Assembly: GCF_019049285.1 (NCBI RefSeq)
Contig: NZ_JAGMUL010000082.1
Location: 1-64,000 of the forward strand
Reading direction: 5' to 3'
Source of the DNA: Streptomyces sp. AC550_RSS872
GTDB taxonomy: Bacteria > Actinomycetota > Actinomycetes > Streptomycetales > Streptomycetaceae
Length of the DNA stretch: 64,000 nt
Part shown: positions 8,409 to 17,176 of the stretch, one piece after another
Layout: every line of letters begins with the position of its first letter
Position numbering within the stretch: the first letter of the stretch is position 1
Program-made: the position numbers and the translations under genes
The notes under the pieces: model-generated
Seen by the model: only the letters and a program-made list of their open reading frames with translations
Database searches by the model: none
What the model was told of the DNA's origin: nothing

Positions 8409-10059
8409 CCCCAGAGGGGGTGCCCCCAGACGGGCTGGGTGGTTCCAGCTCCTCGATCATGGCCGCCCGCAGGCGTAATGTCGTGACCAGTCGCTGGAAC
8501 GCCTCCGCCCAGTACCCCCCAGCTCCTGGCGACGCGTCCTCCGGCTCGTCCGGTATGGCGAGCAGGCCGTCGAGGCGGCTCGCCTCGGCCGGGTCGAGGC
8601 AGCGCTCGGCCAGGCCCATCACTCCACTGAAGCTCCATGGATAACTCCCCGCGTCCCGCGCGATGTTGAGTGCGTCGACCACCGCTCGCCCGAGCGGCCC
8701 GCTCCACGGCACCGTGCACACTCCGAGCAGCTGAAACGCCTCGGACAGGCCGTGTGTCGCGATGAACCCGGCGACCCACTGGGCCCGTTCGGCGGAGCCC
8801 AGCGTGCCGAGGAGCTTCGCGCGCTCGGCCAGGGACACCGCCCCCGGACCGCCGGCTTCCGGGGCGGACGGCGACCCGAGCAGTGCCCTCGCCCACTCGC
8901 CGTCCCGCTGCCGTACCGCCGCCCGGCACCACGCCGCGTGCAGCTCGCCCTGCCAGTCGTCCGTCACCGGCAACGCCACGATCTCGCCAGGCGTACGGCC
9001 TCCGAGCCGACCCGGCCAGGTGCCCAGCGGCGCCGCCTCCACCAACTGACCGAACCACCAGGACCGTTCACCACGGCCCGCCGGAGCCTTGGCCACGACT
9101 CCGTCGCGCTCCATGCCCGCGTCGCACTCGTGCGGCGCCTCCACGCTGATCGTCGGCGTGTCCCGGGTGTGGTCCAGTGCCACGCAGGCCCCGGCCCGCA
9201 CCGCCATCCGCGCGGCGAGCGCCGAGGCCGGCAGCGCCGACAACAGCTCCGCGGCCGTCGCCCGGACGTTACGGCTCCGGTCGGCCAGCGCCTGCTCCAG
9301 GAACGGCTCGTCCTGCGGGCCAAGACCGGACCGCAGCGAGTCGAGGAACATCAACCGGTCCTCGGCCCGCTCCGTCGGCCACGTCGTGGTCAGCAGCTCG
9401 CGCGCGGCGGCGGGCTCACGGGCGCGGAGCGCCGAGAGCAGGCCGACCCGCTCGGCGAACAGCCCTTCCTGCCACAGCTGTTGGACCTCGGCCGGGTCGT
9501 CGAGGTGCGGCAGCGCCGCGCCTCCGCCCGGAGTCGCACGCAGGGCGAACCGCCAGTCAGGGTTCAGCCGGGCGAGCCACACCGCCCGCGGGCCGGCGAA
9601 GGTCAGCGCCGAGGGCCGCAGATCCGTACGGCCCCGCGCCGCGTCCAGCAGCGCGGGCAGCGTCTCCGGGGGTGGCGCGAAACCGCGGTCGTTCGCCGTC
9701 GCGAGCCACTGGGGCAGCAGCTCCATGAGGTCCGGTGCCGTGCCTCTGCGTCCGCCGCCCGCGCCGGGACGGTCGGCCAGCAGCATCGCCAGCCTGCGCG
9801 CCGCCGCCGGCGGCAGCACCGGGCGGGGGTCCTCGGGTGTCGGATGGGGCCGCTGCGCCGCCCGGGCCGGCTTCAGCCCGGCCCGCCGCCGTACGGTCTC
9901 CACGGCCGCCGTGTCCAGCAGCGTCACCGGCGCCTCCCGGCCCGGCACGCAGCCCGGGGGTGTACGCCGGTCCGTTCCGAGGAGGGCCGCCGTGACGAGT
10001 GCCTCCCAGGCGTCCGGTGCCGACGAGTCCACAGGAACGGAACTGTTCATGAGGCTCAT
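8401..10059 (-). CDS. DUF5691 protein of the MoxR/SWIM cluster
   Basis: 552 aa, cytoplasmic, no catalytic motif recognised. It opens with the family-like segment WEALVTAALLGTDRR. The middle contains helical HEAT-like stretches with Asp-Arg-Ser-Arg-Asn-Val-Arg-Ala features, which suggests an alpha-solenoid scaffold. Start: ATG at 10059 with GGAAGG 9 nt upstream; an ATG three codons later is possible. It lies 44 bp after the SWIM gene in the same direction, so the two are probably co-transcribed, opposite the MoxR-DUF5682-VWA genes. This association is typical of actinobacterial SWIM/MoxR/VWA clusters. The stop codon lies inside a dispersed repeat, so the C-terminal end may have been shortened or re-made by that insertion. 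Confidence 0.85.
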   Translation of the reverse strand: MSLMNSSVPVDSSAPDAWEALVTAALLGTDRRTPPGCVPGREAPVTLLDTAAVETVRRRAGLKPARAAQRPHPTPEDPRPVLPPAAARRLAMLLADRPGAGGGRRGTAPDLMELLPQWLATANDRGFAPPPETLPALLDAARGRTDLRPSALTFAGPRAVWLARLNPDWRFALRATPGGGAALPHLDDPAEVQQLWQEGLFAERVGLLSALRAREPAAARELLTTTWPTERAEDRLMFLDSLRSGLGPQDEPFLEQALADRSRNVRATAAELLSALPASALAARMAVRAGACVALDHTRDTPTISVEAPHECDAGMERDGVVAKAPAGRGERSWWFGQLVEAAPLGTWPGRLGGRTPGEIVALPVTDDWQGELHAAWCRAAVRQRDGEWARALLGSPSAPEAGGPGAVSLAERAKLLGTLGSAERAQWVAGFIATHGLSEAFQLLGVCTVPWSGPLGRAVVDALNIARDAGSYPWSFSGVMGLAERCLDPAEASRLDGLLAIPDEPEDASPGAGGYWAEAFQRLVTTLRLRAAMIEELEPPSPSGGTPSGGV

Positions 10060-10103
10060 GCCTGTCTGCCTTCCACTCGGCCTTGGTGTCTGCGAGGCGC
10101 CGG

Positions 10104-11459
10104 TCAGCACAGCCGTACCGCCTCTCCCTCGCCCTCCGGCCAGGCCGTCAGCGGGGTGAAGCCGCGGTGGCCGCACTCGCCGAACACCTTGACCGGTCTG
10201 CCGCCCGACAGTGAGACCAGCCGCCACAGGCCCGGGCGGGCCCGGGCGGCCGGGGCCAGGGGCAGGGCCGTGTCCGCGTCGGCGTCCGCCAGCTGCCACG
10301 AGTCGCCGTCCGGGGCCGGTACGACCCGGTCCAGGGTGACCGGGACGGAGTCCAGCCACGGGTCGTCGCGGAGCGCCTCTCCGTAACGAGCGGCCGCCTC
10401 GGCCGTCGTCACCCCCGGCGGCCGTATCGACGCGGGCGCGGGCGGGGCGAACTGCTCGCCCAAGGACGCACGCAGCTGCCCGGCACCCGGGTACGCCGCC
10501 ACGTCCGCGTCCAGGACCAGCCCGACCGGCAGCGCCGGCTCCGGCGCACGGCCGACGGCGCCGTAGGAGAGGAGCAGCGCGGTGCGGCCCGAGTCGGCGC
10601 CGTGGAGCCATGTCCGGCGCGTCGTCAGCTTCACGTCCGCCGTGTCGTACTGGGCGAGGACCAGCCAGCGGTCCCGGATCGGTGGGCCGTCCGCCGAGGC
10701 GGGCAGGCCGACGCGGGAGCGGACGGTGTCCGACAGGGCGTCGGGCAGCCCCTCGCGGCGCAGCCAGCCCTGGTCGAGGAGATGGAGCAGGGCGCACTCC
10801 TCCAGCAGGCGCACCGGCCAGCCGGGGCCGGACGCCGGGATCGCCCCCAGTTCCCGCACCCGCGCGGCCAGTCCGGGGGCCTGGGCGTCGACCATGCGGG
10901 CGGCCGTCTCCTCCCACATCCCGTACCCGGCCTGTTCCGCGCCGGCCAGGCCGCCGCGCAGCAGGTCCGCCAGGCGCTGCTCCAGTTCCGTCGCCCCCGC
11001 GGTGACCCGTACGGCGCGCCGCTCCGCACGGCGCCGCGCCGCCTCCGGATCAGCGGGCGCCGATGAGGAGCCGGACGCGCCCGCCGTCCGCTTCTCCTCC
11101 GCGTGCTGCCTCCTCCCCTTTATCCACTGCTCCGCCCAGTCCGGCGCCTGCGCCGGCGGCACCGCGCCTTCCCCGTCCGCCCAGAGCAGCAGCAGCCCGA
11201 GGGCGTGTTTGCACGGGAACTTCCGGCTCGGGCAACTGCACTTGTACGCGGGCCCGGCGGCGTCCGCGATGTCGATGACCGTCTGATACGGCTTGCTGCC
11301 ACTGCCCTTGCACAGCCCCCACACCGTCCCCTCGTCGGAACTCCCCGCCTCGGACCACGGCCCTGCCGCGCCGAGTTTGCTTCCCGCTTTGCGTGACGCG
11401 GCGTCAGGAGCCAGTGCCAATACCTGGTCCGCGGTCCAGCGCACCCCCTGCTGAGTCAT
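10104..11459 (-). CDS. SWIM zinc-finger protein
   Basis: 451 aa. A SWIM-type zinc finger (CxCxnCxH) is seen as CSC, six residues, then CKH near residues 78-90. Its ligands are two Cys, one Cys and one His. It is preceded by a short conserved N-terminus (QGVRWTADQVLALAPD). The rest is helical, Ala/Arg/Pro-rich and of unknown fold. SWIM fingers bind nucleic acid or protein; here the genomic link to a MoxR ATPase and a VWA protein suggests an adaptor role in that module. Start: ATG at 11459, weak GGTGG site. It is divergent from the MoxR gene with 157 bp between, so the two arms of the cluster may share a control region. Confidence 0.88.
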   Translation of the reverse strand: MTQQGVRWTADQVLALAPDAASRKAGSKLGAAGPWSEAGSSDEGTVWGLCKGSGSKPYQTVIDIADAAGPAYKCSCPSRKFPCKHALGLLLLWADGEGAVPPAQAPDWAEQWIKGRRQHAEEKRTAGASGSSSAPADPEAARRRAERRAVRVTAGATELEQRLADLLRGGLAGAEQAGYGMWEETAARMVDAQAPGLAARVRELGAIPASGPGWPVRLLEECALLHLLDQGWLRREGLPDALSDTVRSRVGLPASADGPPIRDRWLVLAQYDTADVKLTTRRTWLHGADSGRTALLLSYGAVGRAPEPALPVGLVLDADVAAYPGAGQLRASLGEQFAPPAPASIRPPGVTTAEAAARYGEALRDDPWLDSVPVTLDRVVPAPDGDSWQLADADADTALPLAPAARARPGLWRLVSLSGGRPVKVFGECGHRGFTPLTAWPEGEGEAVRLC

Positions 11460-11616
11460 GCCACCGAAGGTAGATCCCACCACTGACAATCGGCCGGGGC
11501 CGATGGCTCGCGATCGGCCTCGCAGGCGTGTTTTCGCAGGTCGGAACGCATTGTCAGTGGCGTGGTGCAACGTTGGTGGCAGATCCGAACCGGCCGAGCT
11601 GGAGGGGGACTTTGCC

Positions 11617-12747
11617 ATGACCGTGTCCGTTGAGCCGACGTCCGTCGAAGCGGGGGAGGCGGAATCGGCCCAGGCGTTGCGACCGCATGCCGAGGACGCC
11701 TTCGCCCATGAACTGGCCGCGCTGGCCGCACAGGACGACCGTCCGCGCCCGGCCCGCTGGAAGCTGTCGCCGTGGGCCGTGGCCACGTATTTGCAGGGCG
11801 GCACGCTGCCGGACGGCACGGTGATCACACCGAAGTACGTGGGCCCGCGCCGCCTGGTCGAGGTCGCCGTCACCACGCTCGCCACCGACCGCGCCCTGCT
11901 CCTGCTCGGTGTGCCCGGCACCGCGAAGACCTGGGTCTCCGAGCATCTGGCCGCGGCGGTCAGCGGCGACTCGACGCTGCTGGTCCAGGGCACGGCGGGC
12001 ACACCGGAGGAGGCGATCCGGTACGGCTGGAACTACGCGCAGCTGCTCGCGCACGGGCCGAGCCGGGACGCCCTCGTGCCCAGCCCCGTCATGCGGGCCA
12101 TGGCGGAGGGGATGACGGCGCGGGTCGAGGAGCTGACCCGGATTCCGGCCGATGTGCAGGACACGCTGATCACGATCCTGTCGGAGAAGACGCTGCCGAT
12201 ACCGGAGCTGGGGCAGGAGGTGCAGGCGGTCCGCGGCTTCAACCTCATCGCCACGGCCAACGACCGCGACCGTGGGGTCAACGATCTCTCCAGCGCCCTG
12301 CGCCGCCGCTTCAACACGGTCGTGCTGCCCCTGCCGGAGAGCGTCGAGGCCGAGGTGGACATCGTCTCCCGCCGCGTCGACCAGATCGGTCGCTCGCTCG
12401 ACCTGCCGGCCGCGCCCGACGGCATCGACGAGATCCGTCGCGTCGTGACCGTCTTCCGCGAGCTGCGCGACGGCGTCACCGCCGACGGCCGCACCAAGCT
12501 GAAGTCGCCGAGCGGCACGCTGTCGACGGCGGAGGCGATCTCCGTGGTCACGGGCGGCCTCGCGCTGGCCGCCCACTTCGGCGATGGAGTACTGCGACCC
12601 GGCGATGTCGCCGCGGGCATCCTCGGCGCCGTCGTCCGCGATCCGGCGGCCGACCGGACCGTCTGGCAGGAGTACCTGGAGGCGGTCGTGCGCGAGCGGG
12701 ACGGCTGGACGGACTTCTACCGGGCGTGCCGGGAGGTGAGCGTGTGA
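11617..12747 (+). CDS. MoxR-family AAA+ ATPase (first MoxR/VWA system)
   Basis: 376 aa. Walker A GVPGTAKT (about 98-105), a Walker B/sensor region with QDTLITILSEKTLPIPELG and sensor 1 FNLIATANDRDRGVNDLSSALRRRF. A lid domain follows. The GTAKT variant and long N-terminus fit the MoxR branch linked to DUF5682. MoxR proteins are chaperone-like ATPases that act with vWA proteins to activate or remodel a target. The ATG at 11617 has GGAGGGGG upstream; an in-frame ATG-containing extension to 11458 lacks one. The stop overlaps the GTG of a 51-codon ORF, and the DUF5682 and VWA genes follow closely, which supports one operon. Confidence 0.93.
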   Translation: MTVSVEPTSVEAGEAESAQALRPHAEDAFAHELAALAAQDDRPRPARWKLSPWAVATYLQGGTLPDGTVITPKYVGPRRLVEVAVTTLATDRALLLLGVPGTAKTWVSEHLAAAVSGDSTLLVQGTAGTPEEAIRYGWNYAQLLAHGPSRDALVPSPVMRAMAEGMTARVEELTRIPADVQDTLITILSEKTLPIPELGQEVQAVRGFNLIATANDRDRGVNDLSSALRRRFNTVVLPLPESVEAEVDIVSRRVDQIGRSLDLPAAPDGIDEIRRVVTVFRELRDGVTADGRTKLKSPSGTLSTAEAISVVTGGLALAAHFGDGVLRPGDVAAGILGAVVRDPAADRTVWQEYLEAVVRERDGWTDFYRACREVSV

Positions 12748-12899
12748 ACGACGACGACCTCGGATGGGGGCGCCCGAGCGGCGGTTCGACGAAGGGCGGG
12801 TCCGTGGCGGGGAGGGGCGCGTTCGGCGCGTCGTCCGGTGGCTGCGCAGGAGGGTGCACAGGAGGGTGCACAGGAGGGGTGCGCCGTGATGAGGGGTGA
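12744..12899 (+). CDS. Candidate 51-aa small protein coupled to the MoxR gene
   Basis: GTG at 12744 overlaps the MoxR stop as GTGA and is preceded by GGAGGTGAGC, a strong ribosome binding site. The product starts VNDDDLGWGRPSGG and ends in a Gly/Cys-rich tail with a repeated GGCxGG pattern, encoded by a 12-bp tandem repeat (ACAGGAGGGTGC and variants, about 12846-12884). No homology recognised. It could be a real coupled peptide or a remnant spacer; the site and overlap support translation, while the low-complexity tail argues against constraint. Confidence 0.35.
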   Translation: MNDDDLGWGRPSGGSTKGGSVAGRGAFGASSGGCAGGCTGGCTGGVRRDEG

Positions 12900-13001
12900 C
12901 GTGGTGCGCCGGCCGCAGAGGGGAGCGCTTCGGTGTGCTGGGCGATGTGCGGGGCGGGGGCGGTGGCGCCGCCGGACGGTCGGGGATCGAGGGGGGACGG
13001 T

Positions 13002-15620
13002 GTGACCGGCGTGGACAGTTTCGGGAGCGAAGGCCGGGGCGCCGGGCCGCTGCTGCTCGGCGTGCGGCATCACGGGCCGGGGTCGGCACGGGCCGTTCGG
13101 ACGGCGTTGGAAGCGGCCCGGCCGCGCACCGTGCTGATCGAAGGGCCACCGGAGGCCGACGCCCTGATCGCGCTCGCCGCCGACGAGGCCATGCGGCCGC
13201 CGGTCGCCCTCCTCGCCCACGCCGTGGACGAGCCCGGCCGCTCGGCCTTCTGGCCGCTGGCCGAGTTCTCCCCGGAGTGGGTCGCGATCCGCTGGGCCCT
13301 GGAGCACGAGGTCCCGGCCCGCTTCATCGACCTGCCGGCCACGCACACGCTGGCGTGGGGGGAGGACGCGGAGCGGGTGCCAGCCGGCAAGGACGGCGAG
13401 GCGGGTCCGGCCGACGGGAACGGCCCCGACGCCGGCCCGGCCCCCGGCCTTGACGCGACCGCCGACGTCCGGGTCGACCCACTCGCCGTTCTCGCCGAGG
13501 TCGCTGGATACGAGGATCCCGAGCGGTGGTGGGAGGACGTCGTCGAGCACCGGGGGACGCGGGACGGGGACGCGTTCGCGCCGTTTCTCGGGCTCGAGGA
13601 GGCCATGGGGGCGTTGCGGGAGGCGTACGGCAGCGGGGGGCATGAGCGGGATCTCGTGCGGGAGGCGCACATGCGGCTCCAAGTGCGGGCCGCCCAGCGG
13701 GAGTTCGGGGACGAGGTGGCCGTCGTGTGCGGGGCGTGGCATGTGCCCGCGCTGCGGCAGAAGACCACCGTGGCCGCCGACAAGGCACTGCTGAAGGGGC
13801 TGCCCAAGGTCAAGGCCGACATGACCTGGGTGCCGTGGACCCACCGTCGGCTGGCCCGGGCCAGCGGGTACGGGGCGGGGATCGACTCACCGGGGTGGTA
13901 CGGGCACCTCTTCAGCGCGCCGGACCGGCCCGTCGAGCGGTGGATGACCAAGGTGGCAGGGCTGCTGCGGGACGAGGACCGCATCGTGTCCTCGGCACAT
14001 GTCATCGAGGCGGTGCGGCTCGCGGAGACGCTCGCGGCGATGCGCGGGCGTCCGTTGCCGGGGCTCGGTGAGACCACCGACGCGGTGCGGGCGGTGATGT
14101 GTGACGGCTCGGACGTGCCGTTGGCGCTGGTGCGGGACCGGCTGGTCGTGGGGGACGTGCTGGGGGAGGTGCCGCGGTCGGCGCCGGCGGTGCCGTTGCA
14201 GCGGGACCTCGACCGGATCCAGCGTCGGCTGCGGCTCAAACCGGAGGCGCTGGAGCGGGAGTTGGAGCTCGACCTGCGCAAGGAGAACGACACCGAGCGC
14301 AGCAGGCTGCTGCACCGGCTGCGGCTGCTCGGCGTGGGGTGGGGTGAGCCGGTCGCCTCGCGGGGCAGTACCGGGACGTTCCGGGAGACGTGGCGTTTGC
14401 GGTGGGAGCCCGAGTTGTCGGTGCGGGTCGCCGAGGCCGGGGTGTGGGGAACGACCGTGTTCGCCGCGGCGACGGCCAAGGCGGAGGCGGACGCCGTCGC
14501 CGCGCAGGCCCTCGCCGACATCACCGCTCTCGCCGAGCGCTGTCTGCTGGCCGAACTGCCGGACGCGCTGCCCACCGTGATGCAGGTCCTCGCCGACCGG
14601 GCCGCCCTCGACGCCGATGTCGGCCATCTGGCCCAGGCCCTTCCGGCGCTGGTCCGTTCCCTGAGATACGGCGATGTGCGCGGCACGGACACCGCGGCGC
14701 TCACGGAGGTCGCCGCGGGGCTCGCCGAGCGCGTCTTCGTGGGCCTGCCCCCGGCGTGCGCCGCGCTGGACGCGGACGCCGCCGAGGAGATGCGCGGTCA
14801 TGTCGACGCGGTGCACGGAGCGGTGGGGTTGCTGGGTGATGCGGTGGCCTCGGGGCGGGGGGCACCGGGTGAGGCGTCCGCGTCGGGGCGGGGCGCCGAG
14901 AGTTCCGCTTCAGGGCAGGGCGCCCAAAGCCCGGCCGTCGTCGCCGGGCACGGCGGCCTTCGGGCGCGGTGGCACACGGTGCTTCGGGTGCTGTCCGTGC
15001 GGGACACCGTGCCCGGCGTCATCAGAGGGCGGGCCGTACGGCTGCTGCTGGACGACGGGGAGTTGGGGCAGGAGGAAGCGGCTCGGTTGATGGGGCTGGC
15101 TCTCTCGCCGGGGACGCCGCCCGGGGATGCGGCCGCGTGGATCGAGGGGTTCGTCGGTGGCGGATCCGGCGGCGGGATGCTCCTCGTGCACGACGAGCGG
15201 CTGCTCGGGCTGGTCGACACGTGGCTGACGGGGGTGTCGGCGGAGGCGTTCACGGACGTGTTGCCGCTGCTGCGGCGGACGTTCTCGGCGTATGAGCCGG
15301 GGGTGCGGCGGACCTTGGGGGAGCTGGTTCGGCGTGGGCCGGGGGAGCGGGGGCGTGCGGCGGTCGGCGGCGGTTCCGGCATACCCGGTTTCGCGGCCGA
15401 GCTCGACATCGAGCGGGCGGATGCGGTGGTTCCGGTGGTGCGACTGCTGCTGGGCCTGGACCAGGTGGACATGGGCCAGGTGCACAGGGACCAGGTGCAC
15501 AGGGACCAGGTGGACAGGGACCAGGTGGACATGGGCCAGGTGGACAGGGACCAGGTGGACAGGGGAGAGGACGCCGGGGGCGGCCTCGCGGACAACGGCC
15601 TTGTGGGGGCGACGGGATGA
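13002..15620 (+). CDS. DUF5682 protein, TraB/EreA-like N-terminus, partner of the MoxR/VWA pair
   Basis: 872 aa. The N-terminal third has GVRHHGPGS (about 20-28), LIEGPPE (about 47), FIDLPATH and VVCGAWHVP (about 240-250). These spaced His/Glu motifs recall the EreA/TraB/ChaN hydrolase-like fold, so a metal-dependent or esterase-like activity is possible but unproven. The remainder is helical with many Leu/Arg/Glu residues. Near the C-terminus a five-residue repeat, DQVDR and variants, runs seven times (15-bp DNA repeat at 15459-15563). I chose GTG at 13002, after GGGGGGACGG, because it removes a low-complexity Cys/Pro extension; the frame is open from 12933. The stop overlaps the next small ORF as ATGA. 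Confidence 0.82.
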   Translation: MTGVDSFGSEGRGAGPLLLGVRHHGPGSARAVRTALEAARPRTVLIEGPPEADALIALAADEAMRPPVALLAHAVDEPGRSAFWPLAEFSPEWVAIRWALEHEVPARFIDLPATHTLAWGEDAERVPAGKDGEAGPADGNGPDAGPAPGLDATADVRVDPLAVLAEVAGYEDPERWWEDVVEHRGTRDGDAFAPFLGLEEAMGALREAYGSGGHERDLVREAHMRLQVRAAQREFGDEVAVVCGAWHVPALRQKTTVAADKALLKGLPKVKADMTWVPWTHRRLARASGYGAGIDSPGWYGHLFSAPDRPVERWMTKVAGLLRDEDRIVSSAHVIEAVRLAETLAAMRGRPLPGLGETTDAVRAVMCDGSDVPLALVRDRLVVGDVLGEVPRSAPAVPLQRDLDRIQRRLRLKPEALERELELDLRKENDTERSRLLHRLRLLGVGWGEPVASRGSTGTFRETWRLRWEPELSVRVAEAGVWGTTVFAAATAKAEADAVAAQALADITALAERCLLAELPDALPTVMQVLADRAALDADVGHLAQALPALVRSLRYGDVRGTDTAALTEVAAGLAERVFVGLPPACAALDADAAEEMRGHVDAVHGAVGLLGDAVASGRGAPGEASASGRGAESSASGQGAQSPAVVAGHGGLRARWHTVLRVLSVRDTVPGVIRGRAVRLLLDDGELGQEEAARLMGLALSPGTPPGDAAAWIEGFVGGGSGGGMLLVHDERLLGLVDTWLTGVSAEAFTDVLPLLRRTFSAYEPGVRRTLGELVRRGPGERGRAAVGGGSGIPGFAAELDIERADAVVPVVRLLLGLDQVDMGQVHRDQVHRDQVDRDQVDMGQVDRDQVDRGEDAGGGLADNGLVGATG
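15459..15563 (+). repeat. 15-bp minisatellite, seven units, inside the DUF5682 gene
   Basis: Seven consecutive 15-bp units of the form GACCAGGTGGACAGG with a few substitutions, in frame with the gene. Each encodes D/G-Q-V-D/H-M/R. Copy number can change without breaking the frame, so this is a likely length-variable C-terminal tail. Confidence 0.9.
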
Positions 15621-15772
15621 CGGTTGGTGGAGTGAAGGAGTCGAGGGAGCCGGCCGGAGCGGTGGGCGCCGTGCGGCGGTCGCGCGGGTTCGTGGCGCAG
15701 GGGCGGCCGATGACGACGACCGTGCCGGTGATCCCGCTGTGGGAGCGGCCTCGTGAAGGAGCGTGCCGATGA
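15617..15772 (+). CDS. Candidate 51-aa small protein bridging DUF5682 and VWA genes
   Basis: ATG at 15617 overlaps the DUF5682 stop (ATGA) and its own TGA at 15770-15772 overlaps the ATG of the VWA gene (ATGA), so the three frames are chained by 4-nt overlaps. The product begins MTVGGVKESREPAG and ends TVPVIPLWERPREGACR, basic, with no membrane segment. No homologue recognised. The double overlap is the pattern expected for coupled translation; it might be a genuine small subunit or only a relay that carries ribosomes into the VWA gene. Confidence 0.5.
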   Translation: MTVGGVKESREPAGAVGAVRRSRGFVAQGRPMTTTVPVIPLWERPREGACR

Positions 15773-16932
15773 CGATCGAGGCGATGGAGCCGGCCCAGGA
15801 GCGGCTGCGGCGGTGGCGGATGGTGCTGGGCGGGGACAGCGCCGACGGCACCGGGTGCGCGCTCTCCGGGCGGGACGCGGCCATGGACGGGGCGCTCGCC
15901 GCTCTCTACGGCAAGGAGGACAAGGGGCAGTCGGGGAAGGACCGTTCGGCGGGGCTCGGGGCCTCGGCGCCGTCCGTGGCGCGGTGGCTCGGGGACATCC
16001 GGACGTACTTCCCGTCGTCCGTCGTCCAGGTCATGCAGCGGGACGCCATCGACCGGCTCGGGCTGTCCACGCTGCTGCTGGAGCCGGAGATGCTGGAGGC
16101 GGTGGAGGCGGACGTGCACCTCGTGGGCACGCTGCTCTCGCTCAACCGGGCGATGCCGGAGACCACGAAGGAGACGGCGCGGGCCGTGGTGCGCAAGGTC
16201 GTCGAGGATCTGGAGAAGCGGCTCGCCACCCGCACCCGGGCCACCCTCACCGGTGCGCTCGACCGCAGTGCCCGGGTCAACCGCCCACGCCACCACGACA
16301 TCGACTGGAACCGCACGATCGCGGCCAACCTCAAGCACTACCTCCCGGAGTACCGGACGATCGTGCCGGAGCGGCTCATCGGGTACGGGCGGGCGTCGCA
16401 GTCCGTGAAGAAGGAGGTCGTCCTCTGCATCGACCAGTCGGGGTCGATGGCGGCGTCGGTGGTGTACGCGTCGGTGTTCGGGGCCGTGCTGGCGTCCATG
16501 CGGTCCATCCACACGAGGCTCGTTGTCTTCGACACCACCGTTGTCGACCTCACGGACCAGCTCGACGACCCGGTCGACGTCCTCTTCGGCACACAGCTCG
16601 GCGGGGGCACCGACATCAACCGGGCGCTCGCGTACTGCCAGTCGCAGATCACCCGCCCCGCGGAGACGGTCGTCGTGCTGATCAGCGACCTGTACGAGGG
16701 AGGCATACGCAACGAGATGCTCAAGCGGGTCGCCGCGATGAAGGCGTCGGGCGTGCAGTTCGTGGCGTTGTTGGCGCTGTCGGACGAGGGGGCGCCCGCA
16801 TACGACCGGGACCATGCGGCCGCGCTCGCCGCGCTGGGCGCACCGGCCTTCGCATGTACGCCCGACCTGTTCCCGGAGGTGATGGCGGCGGCCATCGAGA
16901 AGCGGCCGATTCCGGTTCCGGACGCGGCGTGA
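15769..16932 (+). CDS. VWA-domain (CoxE-like) protein of the first MoxR system
   Basis: 387 aa. N-terminal helical region of about 200 residues, then a von Willebrand A domain. The MIDAS motif reads DQSGS (near 222-226), with the Thr in GGGTDI (near 279) and the Asp in SDLYEGG (near 306), so metal binding should be intact. Such proteins are the usual partner of MoxR ATPases. Start: ATG at 15769 with GAAGGAG 7 nt upstream; an in-frame GTG lies two codons earlier. It is the last gene of the MoxR-DUF5682-VWA operon. No signal peptide, so it acts in the cytoplasm. Confidence 0.92.
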   Translation: MTIEAMEPAQERLRRWRMVLGGDSADGTGCALSGRDAAMDGALAALYGKEDKGQSGKDRSAGLGASAPSVARWLGDIRTYFPSSVVQVMQRDAIDRLGLSTLLLEPEMLEAVEADVHLVGTLLSLNRAMPETTKETARAVVRKVVEDLEKRLATRTRATLTGALDRSARVNRPRHHDIDWNRTIAANLKHYLPEYRTIVPERLIGYGRASQSVKKEVVLCIDQSGSMAASVVYASVFGAVLASMRSIHTRLVVFDTTVVDLTDQLDDPVDVLFGTQLGGGTDINRALAYCQSQITRPAETVVVLISDLYEGGIRNEMLKRVAAMKASGVQFVALLALSDEGAPAYDRDHAAALAALGAPAFACTPDLFPEVMAAAIEKRPIPVPDAA

Positions 16933-17176
16933 GGAGGGGGATGGCGCGGAATTACCGGTGATTTGTCGACCCGGTGACTACCGACTTCGGCCAGCAAAAC
17001 GGACATGCGTGCCCATCGGTAGCGGGGGGCTTGCGCGACCTCGGGAGGGGCGTGCGAGGATCGACGCCTCATCAGCGGCGCGCCGCGCGCCGCTCGTCCG
17101 TATCGCGTCCAGCTGACTCGTCGCTCGGTACGTGTACTTGTGCACTTCGTTCCACCACACGGAGGACTGCCCCGTC

